Assembly: GCA_022794295.1 (NCBI GenBank)
Contig: JAAWEO010000099.1
Location: 1 to 7,477 of the forward strand
Direction of reading: 5' to 3'
DNA from: Angelakisella sp.
GTDB lineage: Bacteria; Bacillota; Clostridia; Oscillospirales; Ruminococcaceae
Length of the DNA: 7,477 nt
Positions 1-6,226 of this stretch are shown piece by piece (the stretch's first letter is position 1; the number at the start of each line of letters is the position of its first letter). Under the pieces are notes generated by a model. It was not told the origin of the DNA and made no database searches. It was given only the letters and a program-made list of their open reading frames with translations. The translations under genes were made by a program, and so were the position numbers.

Positions 1-24
1 CCCTAACCCTCCGGGGGGGATTTT

Positions 25-67
25 GGTGCCTCCGGCGGAGCCCTTCGGGCTAGAGCCGCTTCGCGGC
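25..67. repeat. Composite hairpin repeat, copy 1 (short form)
   Basis: This is a short version of the unit seen again at 167-225 and 251-310. It starts with GGT, then a reduced first stem (GCC-TCC-GGC, 28-36), then GG and a second hairpin AGCCC-TTC-GGGCT (39-51) identical to the one at 194-206. A further hairpin GCCGC-TTC-GCGGC follows at 55-67; its core matches the second hairpin of copy 3. It lacks the third hairpin (GGCC-TGCG-GGCC) of the other copies. The orientation of any transcript is unknown. No coding frame is apparent. Similar small GC hairpins are common between genes in gut Oscillospiraceae, as far as I recall. Confidence 0.6.
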
Positions 68-166
68 AAATAGCGCCAGGCGGCTGGGGTGTGCTGGCAA
101 CTTGGTTTTGTGCTTCCGCTTACCAGCGTCCGGGCTTTTGCGGCCGGAGGCTCGTTGGCCGGATTA
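68..166. other. Intergenic segment with inverted words shared with right flank
   Basis: I see no gene here. Read on the minus strand, the segment carries CCGGACG (133-127), AGCACAA (114-108) and CCCCAGCC (89-82) in that order. The same three words occur in the same order on the plus strand at 7318-7324, 7325-7331 and 7344-7351, with different spacing. This suggests diverged copies of one intergenic repeat in opposite orientations at the two ends of the operon. The word match is seen directly; common origin is inference. Confidence 0.35.
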
Positions 167-225
167 GGTGCTTTTTTCTGCGGAAAAAAGCGGAGCCCTT
201 CGGGCTAGTGGCCTGCGGGCCGGGG
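167..225. repeat. Composite hairpin repeat, copy 2
   Basis: The unit reads GGT, then a perfect 9-bp stem GCTTTTTTC (170-178) with loop TGCG (179-182) and partner GAAAAAAGC (183-191). GG follows, then hairpin AGCCC-TTC-GGGCT (194-206), then GGCC-TGCG-GGCC (210-221) and a G-run. Copy 3 has the same order and loops with a different but fully paired first stem. The structure is seen directly. Whether it acts as RNA, as a DNA palindrome for a REP-type transposase, or as neither is unknown. Confidence 0.7.
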
Positions 226-226
226 G

Positions 227-248
227 TGGGAACGGCTTGGGAACGGCT
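227..248. repeat. 11-bp perfect tandem duplication
   Basis: TGGGAACGGCT occurs twice, head to tail, with no mismatch. It fills the space between hairpin-unit copies 2 and 3. It may be a slippage or duplication product of the repeat region; no function is suggested. Confidence 0.8.
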
Positions 249-250
249 AA

Positions 251-310
251 GGTGATTTTCGCTGCGGCGAAAATCGGAGCCGCTTCGCGGCTATGGCCTG
301 CGGGCCGGGG
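251..310. repeat. Composite hairpin repeat, copy 3
   Basis: The order is as in copy 2: GGT, a 9-bp stem GATTTTCGC (254-262), loop TGCG (263-266), partner GCGAAAATC (267-275), GG, hairpin AGCCGC-TTC-GCGGCT (278-292), then GGCC-TGCG-GGCC (295-306) and GGGG. Against copy 2, three pairs of the first stem are replaced by other complementary pairs, and the second hairpin has gained one G-C pair, while loops and linkers are conserved. The remaining DNA to about 365 is G-rich and holds no gene that I can support. Confidence 0.7.
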
Positions 311-365
311 AGTGGGGTGGGTTTAGTGTCTTTGGTAGAGAAGGTGGGGTTTGTTTGTTCTTAGC

Positions 366-405
366 CCCAAAAACGAACCCCAGCAGAAGAAACCTCTTGC
401 TGGGG
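366..405 (-). terminator. Intrinsic terminator of the transport-phosphorylase operon
   Basis: Read on the minus strand, the stem CCCCAGCA (405-398) pairs with TGCTGGGG (385-378). Inside it GAGG pairs with CTTC around a TTT loop, leaving a single bulged A. TTCGTTTTT follows the stem. The stem starts about 44 nt past the GH112 stop codon, with no gene between, so it most likely ends the operon transcript. Confidence 0.8.
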
Positions 406-427
406 CTTGTGGTTGGCAGATCACAAA

Positions 428-446
428 GGGGGCAAAAGCCCTTTTT
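428..446 (+). terminator. Small hairpin with plus-strand T-tract
   Basis: On the plus strand GGGC (430-433), loop AAAA and GCCC (438-441) are followed directly by TTTTT. It could stop plus-strand transcripts entering the phosphorylase gene from the repeat region. On the minus strand the same hairpin lies just past the GH112 stop but is followed only by TTTG, so it would be weak there. The stem is only 4 bp by this pairing, or 6 bp (AAAGGG/CCCTTT) with an 8-nt loop. Confidence 0.4.
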
Positions 447-448
447 GG

Positions 449-2623
449 TCACTCCTTGATGGTATACCACCGGATCTCGTTGGGACCCAGGTCCAGGGGG
501 AAGGCGGAGCCGCTGCCCTGGTAGACGGTGGTGCTTTGGGGGGCGTAGGTGTTGTTTACAACACAGTAGCTCCCCTTCTCCGGGTAGGCGTGAACGTCCA
601 CCGAGGGGTTGGAGGAGAACCACCTGGTGAGGATGTCCTCTCCGTGGGCCGCCCAGAGGATGGCCCGGTGGAGCAGGCGGCTGTTTTGGAAGGAGTAGGG
701 CAGCCCGGACAGGTAGACCCCACGGCCGGAGCCGAAGGCGTTTGCCGCCAGCTGGACCTCCTTCTCCCGCTGGACCAGAACCTCCGCCCCCTCCAGGGCG
801 TAGATCCCCTTCTTCCCTTCACCGAAGTCTATTGCCCCGGTGCAGTCTGCCAGAATGAAGTGGTCCGGATGCTCCTCCCAGTTGTATTTGTCGTACCCCA
901 GGGTGAAGCCGGTCTCCTTTTCCACCCCCAGCACCTGGGCCAGCTGGAGATACCGCCCCTGGTACTGGTGGCCGGCGGGTTCTCCGACGCCAATGAAGCC
1001 GCCGCCTTCCCAGACAAAGCGCTTCACTGCGGCAGAGATATCCGGGTCCTCCCAGACCGAGCCGCCGGTGTGGGCGGTGTCCCCGTCCCCGATGTTCAGC
1101 AGGACGTCAACACCGTCCAGAGCATGGGGGTCCTCCTTCACCTCGTCAAAGCTGAGGAACCGCACCTGGAAGGGCGCCCCGGAAAGGGCCTCGATGACCC
1201 CGGCGTAGGAGTAGTTCTGCTTTTGGTAAAGGGCGTGGTGGACCATGTGGCAGCCCCAGGAGCGGGCCTTGCCCCAGCTGTTCAGCACCGCCACCGCTTT
1301 GGCACAGTAGGGGGCGGCGCCGCCGATGTTCTTATACAGTTCCCGGAACTCCCCGCAGACCGATTCCACATAGTCCACAAATTCCGGAAATTCACAGGCC
1401 AGCTTTAGGTATCCGCCGTAGCCGATGCGGTCCACCGGCTTGCGCAGGATGGCCCGGCGGGCGGTGATCCAGTTTTCCCGGGCCTCCCCCACCGGGTCGC
1501 CGCCGGGGTGGAAGGTGTCGGGGAAGAAGTAGGGGAGAAAGCGTCCCTCGGTGTACCGCACCCCGGGAATATCCGAGATCAGGCGCAGGGTGGAGCCGTT
1601 GCCCACGCTGCCCACCACCGCATCCAGGCCGATGGAGCGGAAGCTCTCCAGGTAGGGCTCGGTGCCGATCCAGTGGTCCCCCAGGAACATCATGGCTTCC
1701 TTGCCCAGCTCGTGGGTGATGTCCACCATCTCCTTGGCCAGGGCAGCCACCTCCCGGCACTGGAAGGCCATAAAGTCCTTGTACTCCTTGGCGGGGACCC
1801 GGTACTGGTTGTTGTAGTACCCCTGGTCGATGATGAACTCGGGTCGGAACCGATAGCCGGCCTCCTTTTCAAACTGCTCCAGAATGTAGGGGGAGACCGA
1901 GGCGGAGTAGCCGTACCAGTCCACGTACTTCTCCCGCTTCAGCTCGTCAAAGATCAGGGTGAACTGGTGGAAGAAGGTGGTGTACCGAATGACGTCCACG
2001 TGGGGGTGACTGGCGATAAATTTCCGCAGCCGCTCCATGGTGAATTTCCGGGTCTTGGGCTGGCGGACGTCAAAGGTGATCTGGTGCTCAAAGTCCTTCC
2101 AATCGTTGGTAACGGCGTTGTACATATGGACCGGGTCCCAGATCAGGTAGGCCAGAAAGCTGACGGTGTAGTCGTGGAAGGCCGCCGGTTCCCGGATGGT
2201 CACCGTCCCGGTCTCCGGGGCGTAGTCCCAGCAGTCGGGGGAAAGGGGCTCCCCCAGGGTGCGGTCCATTACCTCCCACCAGCGCCTGATGTCGTCATGG
2301 TCATTGATTTTTAACAGCTCGTCGCTGACCCCCTGTAAAAGGGGGATGGACAGGGCCCCGCCGTGGGCGGTGTGAAAGCCGGTCATAATGTAGCACTGCT
2401 GCACCTCGTCGGGGTTTGCCTTTGCCCAGGCGTTGTCCTTGCGGGTGGTGTAGTAGGTGGAGTAGACCTTGGCGTCCACCTGCTTCAGGGCGTCGGGGTA
2501 ATCGGTCCCGTCACAGTCCCGGATGGCGTCGGCCCCCCACCGCTCCAGAAGGGTCAGGGTCTCCGGTACCACATCCACATCGGTGGGGATGGTCACCCGG
2601 CCTTTGGTTTGTTCCTTGCTCAT
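449..2623 (-). CDS. lnpA: GH112 1,3-beta-galactosyl-N-acetylhexosamine phosphorylase (galacto-N-biose/lacto-N-biose phosphorylase)
   Basis: This cytoplasmic enzyme reversibly cleaves Gal-beta-1,3-GlcNAc or Gal-beta-1,3-GalNAc with phosphate, giving galactose 1-phosphate and the free N-acetylhexosamine. The 724-residue length fits GH112 (the Bifidobacterium longum enzyme is about 750). The expected order is a TIM-barrel domain (about 1-435), a Rossmann-like domain (about 440-660) and a short beta-rich C-terminus (about 665-724). Family stretches include GRVTIPTDVDVVPETL (8-23), IRDCDGTDYP (34-43) and GDHWIGTEP (315-323). Asp316 matches the general acid Asp313 of B. longum at a constant offset of +3; Arg35, Arg213 and Arg361 fall at the same offset from residues I recall as lining the B. 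longum active site. There is no signal peptide. ATG follows a GGAGAG site 15 bp after the upstream stop. It is the last gene of the operon. GH112 also contains galactosyl-rhamnose phosphorylases, so the exact acceptor sugar is not proven; the family call is firm. Confidence 0.93.
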   Translation of the reverse strand: MSKEQTKGRVTIPTDVDVVPETLTLLERWGADAIRDCDGTDYPDALKQVDAKVYSTYYTTRKDNAWAKANPDEVQQCYIMTGFHTAHGGALSIPLLQGVSDELLKINDHDDIRRWWEVMDRTLGEPLSPDCWDYAPETGTVTIREPAAFHDYTVSFLAYLIWDPVHMYNAVTNDWKDFEHQITFDVRQPKTRKFTMERLRKFIASHPHVDVIRYTTFFHQFTLIFDELKREKYVDWYGYSASVSPYILEQFEKEAGYRFRPEFIIDQGYYNNQYRVPAKEYKDFMAFQCREVAALAKEMVDITHELGKEAMMFLGDHWIGTEPYLESFRSIGLDAVVGSVGNGSTLRLISDIPGVRYTEGRFLPYFFPDTFHPGGDPVGEARENWITARRAILRKPVDRIGYGGYLKLACEFPEFVDYVESVCGEFRELYKNIGGAAPYCAKAVAVLNSWGKARSWGCHMVHHALYQKQNYSYAGVIEALSGAPFQVRFLSFDEVKEDPHALDGVDVLLNIGDGDTAHTGGSVWEDPDISAAVKRFVWEGGGFIGVGEPAGHQYQGRYLQLAQVLGVEKETGFTLGYDKYNWEEHPDHFILADCTGAIDFGEGKKGIYALEGAEVLVQREKEVQLAANAFGSGRGVYLSGLPYSFQNSRLLHRAILWAAHGEDILTRWFSSNPSVDVHAYPEKGSYCVVNNTYAPQSTTVYQGSGSAFPLDLGPNEIRWYTIKE

Positions 2624-2638
2624 ATACGTTCTTCTCTC

Positions 2639-2827
2639 CTAATGCTCATAGGGTTTGTTGTAGATCATCAGCGCCGCCAGCAGCAGGACCACACCGGCAA
2701 CCATCAGCCCCAGACCGGACAGCTGGCCCTTCAGGGTCCAGCCAAAGATCACCAGGCCCAGGCCCAGAAAGAAAAAGGCGGCGATGAACAGGGCCCGCAG
2801 GCCCATATGCTCTTTCCAGAAGTTCAT
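2639..2827 (-). CDS. Small two-helix membrane protein (possibly DUF6903 family)
   Basis: This 62-residue protein has two predicted membrane helices, about 9-30 and 36-56, joined by a short turn (TLKGQLSG, 31-38). It has a charged N-terminus (MNFWKEH) and ends in YNKPYEH. The glycine-rich second helix followed by a YN-K/R-Y type end resembles, from memory, the small uncharacterised family DUF6903 found beside CUT1 sugar transporters in Clostridia; this needs a profile search. The start is well supported: ATG lies 4 bp after the permease stop, and an AAAGGA ribosome site overlaps that stop. Its own stop overlaps the GGAGAG site of the phosphorylase gene. This close coupling makes it a real gene. 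A role as an accessory subunit or stabiliser of the transporter is inference; no catalytic motif is visible. Confidence 0.8.
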   Translation of the reverse strand: MNFWKEHMGLRALFIAAFFFLGLGLVIFGWTLKGQLSGLGLMVAGVVLLLAALMIYNKPYEH

Positions 2828-2831
2828 GGTA

Positions 2832-3722
2832 TCATCCTTTCAGGCCGCCCACGGTCATGCCCTGGGTCAGCTTCTTCTGCACACACATGTAAAGGATCAG
2901 GGTGGGCAGCATCACCAGCACCAGCCCGGCGTAAAGGATGCCGTACTCCGCCGAGGACTGCTGGGCCTGCATCAGGTTCAGCAGTCCCACCGGCAGGGTT
3001 TTTTGACCGGTGGCGCTGCTCATCAGGGTCATAGAGATGATGTATTCATTCCAGAAGGAAAGGAAGTTAAAGAGGATAATGGTAAGGATAGAGGGCTGGG
3101 CCATGGGGAAGATGATGCGGATCATGGCCTGGCTGTAGGTCGCGCCGTCAATGTAGGCAGCTTCCTCGAAGTCGTGGGGGAGGGTGGAAAAATAGCCAGA
3201 AAGCAGGTAGATGGTAAAGGGCAGAGCCGTGGAGGCGTAGACCACCGCCAGCACCACCAGGTTGTTCATCAAAAACCCGCTGCCAAGCATCTTCTTTAGA
3301 ACGACATCCCCGTCCCGGAGCATCAGGAAGATGGGGACCACAATGTAGTTGACGTTAATGAATAGCCCCGCCATAAAGCAGGTGTTCAGAAATCCACGCC
3401 CCGGAAAGCGGAAGCGGGCCAGGCAGTAGGCGGCGGGCAGGGCCACCACCAGCAGCAGCCCCAGGGAAAGGGCGGTGACAATGACCGAGTTCAGCATATA
3501 GCTGCCCATGTTGGCGGCATTCCAGGCGTCCACGAAGTTCTGCCAGTAAAAGCCAGCAGGCAGGGCCCAGGGGTTGCCGTAAAACTCGCTGTTCTGCTTG
3601 ATGGAGGCCAGAAAGACCCAGGCCACCGGGACGATGATCACCACCGCCAGGGTGATCAGGACAACATAAACAAAGATCTTGTACAGGGTCTCGGCCGAGA
3701 TGCTTTTCTTCTCTTTTGTCAT
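2832..3722 (-). CDS. CUT1 sugar ABC transporter permease, MalG type
   Basis: This inner-membrane permease forms the import channel with the MalF-type partner encoded just upstream. It has 296 residues, usual for the family, with about six helices (near 14-38, 77-101, 111-133, 151-174, 211-230 and 262-282). The cytoplasmic EAA loop that docks the ATPase is clear at 185-207 (FEEAAYIDGA, ending in IIFP). The C-terminus ends GMTVGGLKG, typical of MalG-like proteins. ATG is preceded by GGAGG at 7-nt spacing; this site lies directly after the stop of the partner permease, 12 bp away. Sugar specificity cannot be read from the permease, but its place in the GH112 operon points to a galactosyl-hexosamine disaccharide. 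No ATPase gene is in the window. Confidence 0.92.
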   Translation of the reverse strand: MTKEKKSISAETLYKIFVYVVLITLAVVIIVPVAWVFLASIKQNSEFYGNPWALPAGFYWQNFVDAWNAANMGSYMLNSVIVTALSLGLLLVVALPAAYCLARFRFPGRGFLNTCFMAGLFINVNYIVVPIFLMLRDGDVVLKKMLGSGFLMNNLVVLAVVYASTALPFTIYLLSGYFSTLPHDFEEAAYIDGATYSQAMIRIIFPMAQPSILTIILFNFLSFWNEYIISMTLMSSATGQKTLPVGLLNLMQAQQSSAEYGILYAGLVLVMLPTLILYMCVQKKLTQGMTVGGLKG

Positions 3723-3734
3723 AAGGCTGCCTCC

Positions 3735-4610
3735 TTACATTTCCAGGACTTCCCGCCGGGTCACCCAGTTTACCAGGGCGGAAAGCAGGAAGGAGAACAG
3801 GAAGATCACCACGCCCGCCGCCATAGAGTAGCCGTAAAGGCCGGCGTCCTTTTGGGCGTACATAAAGCTGAGGCCCACATCGGCCATCCCCTTGGCCACC
3901 ATGGCCTTGACGAACAGAAAGGCCATGTTGATGGTGGAGATGATGAAAAAGGTAAGGGTGGTGCGGATGTTGGTCCAGATAAGGGGCAGGGTGAGCTGGA
4001 AGAACTGGGTCAGCCGCCCGGCGCCATCCAGGCCGGAGCTTTCGTACAGGGTGGCCGGGACAGCGGCCATAGAGGCCATATACATCACCATGTAGTAGCC
4101 GATGGCCTGCCAGACCATGGCGATGATGATGCTGACAATGACCATGGGCTGGTCCTTCCACAGGATCATCACCGTCCGGCCGGAAAGAAGGGAGAGGATG
4201 CTGTTAAGCATACCGTTTTCCGGCTTGTAGATGGCGGAGAAAATACCGGCGATGACCACCACCGAAAGGATGTTGGGGATATAGAAGATAATGCGGAAAA
4301 AATTCTGTCCCCGGAGCTTTTCCCGGGTCAGGATGGCCGCAAAGACAATGGCGAAGAAAAAGGTGATAATGGTGACAGTGACGATCAGCAGAATGGTGTT
4401 CTGCATGGAGGTGATAAACTTGGCGTCCTTAAAGAGTGCCTGGAAGTTTTCTGTTCCCACAAAGGTTTCCTTGGGGGAATAGGCCCCCCGGGTAAAAAAG
4501 GACATGCGAAAAACGTTCAGGGTGGGAAGGATCATAAAGAGGAAGTAGAGGATCACCGCCGGGGCGAGACAGAGGGCAAGGAACCGTCCGCGGCTTTTGC
4601 TGGGGCGCAT
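3735..4610 (-). CDS. CUT1 sugar ABC transporter permease, MalF type
   Basis: This is the first of two membrane-channel subunits of the importer. The 291-residue form has about six helices (near 11-31, 72-93, 107-127, 156-176, 214-236 and 263-283). Its EAA loop at 190-211 reads ESSGLDGAGRL and ends in LTLPLI, the normal position for docking the ATPase. I chose ATG at 4610 rather than the in-frame TTG at 4628. AAAGGAG lies at good distance (about 8 nt) before the ATG, and the TTG start would fall right at that ribosome site. The MRPSKSRGRF start, basic and cytoplasmic before the first helix, fits the family. A strong hairpin lies between this gene and the binding-protein gene, so it may be made at lower level than the lipoprotein. 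Confidence 0.92.
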   Translation of the reverse strand: MRPSKSRGRFLALCLAPAVILYFLFMILPTLNVFRMSFFTRGAYSPKETFVGTENFQALFKDAKFITSMQNTILLIVTVTIITFFFAIVFAAILTREKLRGQNFFRIIFYIPNILSVVVIAGIFSAIYKPENGMLNSILSLLSGRTVMILWKDQPMVIVSIIIAMVWQAIGYYMVMYMASMAAVPATLYESSGLDGAGRLTQFFQLTLPLIWTNIRTTLTFFIISTINMAFLFVKAMVAKGMADVGLSFMYAQKDAGLYGYSMAAGVVIFLFSFLLSALVNWVTRREVLEM

Positions 4611-4650
4611 GGGGATCACTCCTTTCAAGAGGTGGGGGCGGTATAGACAA

Positions 4651-4683
4651 GGCGGCGGCGAGCAGTATCTACTCGCCGCCGCC
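4651..4683 (-). promoter_or_regulatory. Intercistronic 12-bp perfect hairpin after the binding-protein gene
   Basis: Plus-strand arms GGCGGCGGCGAG (4651-4662) and CTCGCCGCCGCC (4672-4683) pair without mismatch around a 9-nt loop. It lies 42 nt after the binding-protein stop and 40 nt before the permease start. On the transcript it is followed by TTGTCTATACC, not a T-run, so it is not a standard terminator. In transporter operons such hairpins often protect the upstream binding-protein mRNA and give more binder than permease; that role is inferred here. Partial termination is the alternative. Confidence 0.75.
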
Positions 4684-4725
4684 CATCTGTTTGTTTTGGA
4701 AGGAACGTGCGGTCCGTCAGGGGAA

Positions 4726-6114
4726 TCAGCCCATCAGGTTGGCGCGCATTTGGTCGCTGGCGGCCTTAATGTCGCTGATCCACTGGTCCTGGGTCAGGGT
4801 GCCGTTGACAAGGTTGTTAACGGGATCCAGGAAGACCTCCCGGACGCTGCCCAGACCGGCAACTGCCTCGTAGGCTGCAAAGTTGCCCATGGCGGCGTCG
4901 GCGCCGTTGTCATAGATGGAATAGAAAAGCTTGTTGTCGCCCTCCAGGTTGTCGGTCAAGCCGGGAACAGGCTGTACGGCGCCGCCCTTGGCGAAGATGG
5001 CACAGGCAGCATCGCTGTACAGGAAGGCCACAAACTGCTTGGCAGCATCCAGGTTGGGAGCCCCGGCAGGGATCCAGGCCTGCTCCAGCCAGCAGTAGCT
5101 GGCGCCGCTGCCGCCGGCCTTGGAGGCGGGCAGGGCGGTCATGCCCCACTGGAAGTTCTCAGCACGGGGAGCCTCGGCCATCTCGCCCACGATCCAGGTG
5201 CCGTTAGGCATAAACAGGGCCTTGTTATCCAGCACCAGCTGCTGGTTTTGGGTGAAGTCCTGGTCATTGGCCTGGGCAGGGGTGACAGGGTTGGTGTAGC
5301 TGGCCAGCTTGGCAATGATGTCGAAGCACTCCTTGGCCTCGGGGGTATCCCAAACGCCCTCGGCATAGGTGGTGGCGTTGTTGAAGAAATCGGCGCCGCC
5401 AACAGAGTACATCAGGGCATACAGGAAGGCATCAAAGTAGCCGGTGGTGGGGTAAGTAAAGAGGTAGAGGTTGGGATCCTCGGCCTTGGCCTTGTCCGCC
5501 AGCGCCCACATCTCGTCCCAGGTGGTGGGAACAGCCCAGCCCTTTTCGGCAAAGAGGCCGGCGTTGTAGAAAAGGCCGCAGGGGGAGTAGAACATGGGGG
5601 CCAGGTAGGTTTTGCCGTCGCCGTAGGGGTTGGTGACAGAGGTGTCGGTAAAGCCGCCGACGATTTTATCGGAGACCTTTACATTCTCGCCGGGGATGTT
5701 CATGGACAGCACGTCGGTGATCTCCGCAATGTTGCGGTCCTTGATGAACTGCTCGGTGAGGCCCTTCTCCCGGCCGGTAGCCAGGTGGATGACATCGGGG
5801 AAGTCGCCGCCCTGCATAGAGGGTCCAATGACGTCCTCCAGGTTCTTGTCGCAGATCAGCTCCACCTTAATGCCGGTCTCGGCGGTAAAGGCGTCGCAGA
5901 CCTCCTGCCACATACCGGGGTAGGCTTCCTCGTAGCCGGAGGCCAGGGCGGCCACAGTGATGGTCACGTCCTGGGTGGTGGGCTCGGAGCTTGTGGAGTC
6001 TGCGCCATCCTTCTGGTCAGAGGGCGGGTTGCTGGAAGCGCCGTTTCCGCCATTGCAGGCGGCCATGGAAAGCACCAGGGTCAGCGCCAGCAGAAGGCTG
6101 AGAAATTTTTTCAT
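4726..6114 (-). CDS. CUT1 sugar ABC transporter substrate-binding lipoprotein
   Basis: This 462-residue extracellular lipoprotein should capture the disaccharide and deliver it to the two permeases encoded next. Residues 1-20 form a lipoprotein signal: lysines at 2-3, a hydrophobic run, and a lipobox ending SMAAC with Cys20 as the lipid-bearing residue. A Gly/Ser/Asp/Thr-rich linker follows (21-48). The mature domain is a family 1 solute-binding fold. It includes FPDVIHLATG (105-114), LAPMFYSPCGLFYN (171-184), GWAVPTTWDEMW (192-203) and FMPNGTWIVGEM (301-312). The middle resembles binders for N-acetylglucosamine/diacetylchitobiose (NgcE-like), which fits an N-acetylhexosamine-containing ligand. 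ATG is preceded by AAAGGAGGT at 9-nt spacing. It is the first gene after the operon promoter. The true ligand is unknown; the class is secure. Confidence 0.93.
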   Translation of the reverse strand: MKKFLSLLLALTLVLSMAACNGGNGASSNPPSDQKDGADSTSSEPTTQDVTITVAALASGYEEAYPGMWQEVCDAFTAETGIKVELICDKNLEDVIGPSMQGGDFPDVIHLATGREKGLTEQFIKDRNIAEITDVLSMNIPGENVKVSDKIVGGFTDTSVTNPYGDGKTYLAPMFYSPCGLFYNAGLFAEKGWAVPTTWDEMWALADKAKAEDPNLYLFTYPTTGYFDAFLYALMYSVGGADFFNNATTYAEGVWDTPEAKECFDIIAKLASYTNPVTPAQANDQDFTQNQQLVLDNKALFMPNGTWIVGEMAEAPRAENFQWGMTALPASKAGGSGASYCWLEQAWIPAGAPNLDAAKQFVAFLYSDAACAIFAKGGAVQPVPGLTDNLEGDNKLFYSIYDNGADAAMGNFAAYEAVAGLGSVREVFLDPVNNLVNGTLTQDQWISDIKAASDQMRANLMG

Positions 6115-6136
6115 GATGTTGTTACCTCCTTTAATT

Positions 6137-6189
6137 TACAGGAAAACAAAAGCATCGTTTTCTGAGAACGGGGGGATCCCATTCCTGTA
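6137..6189 (-). promoter_or_regulatory. Leader with 8-bp inverted repeat upstream of the binding-protein gene
   Basis: TTCCTGTA (6182-6189) and TACAGGAA (6137-6144) are perfect inverted arms 37 bp apart. The outer arm falls at about the predicted transcript start, and the inner arm ends about 7 nt before the AAAGGAGGT ribosome site, so in RNA they could close the whole leader as one stem. Inside lie the palindrome GGGATCCC and a possible CGTT/AACG helix. I do not recognise a known riboswitch class. The leader could also be a protein-binding inverted repeat. Confidence 0.4.
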
Positions 6190-6194
6190 TGTCC

Positions 6195-6223
6195 AGTATA
6201 GCTGTTCTACCCGGGGGAAACAA
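6195..6223 (-). promoter_or_regulatory. Candidate sigma-A promoter of the transport-phosphorylase operon
   Basis: On the minus strand a TTGTTT -35 box (6223-6218) and a TATACT -10 box (6200-6195) are exactly 17 bp apart. The -10 is close to consensus. The -35 matches only its TTG half, as expected for a promoter needing an activator. The predicted start near 6188 leaves a leader of about 73 nt before the binding-protein ATG. Confidence 0.6.
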
Positions 6224-6226
6224 TCC

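Noticed and set aside
1..12. Telomere-like CCCTAACCCT at the left end
   Set aside because: Only about one and a half units are present, in a bacterial window with intergenic GC repeats; it is a coincidence.
407..1408. Plus-strand open frame of 333 codons opposite the phosphorylase C-terminal half
   Set aside because: It is antisense to conserved GH112 sequence, shows no recognisable domain, and has Pro/Gly/Val-rich shadow composition. The same holds for the frame at 1508-2314.
4611..4628. TTG start extending the MalF-type permease by six residues
   Set aside because: The added codons contain the AAAGGAG ribosome site that serves the ATG at 4610, so the longer start is implausible.
4597..6165. 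Plus-strand open frame of 522 codons opposite the binding-protein gene
   Set aside because: It is antisense to a clear lipoprotein gene with lipobox, ribosome site and family motifs. Its translation is rich in Gly/Val/Leu and low-complexity, as expected from the third-position GC bias of the real gene.
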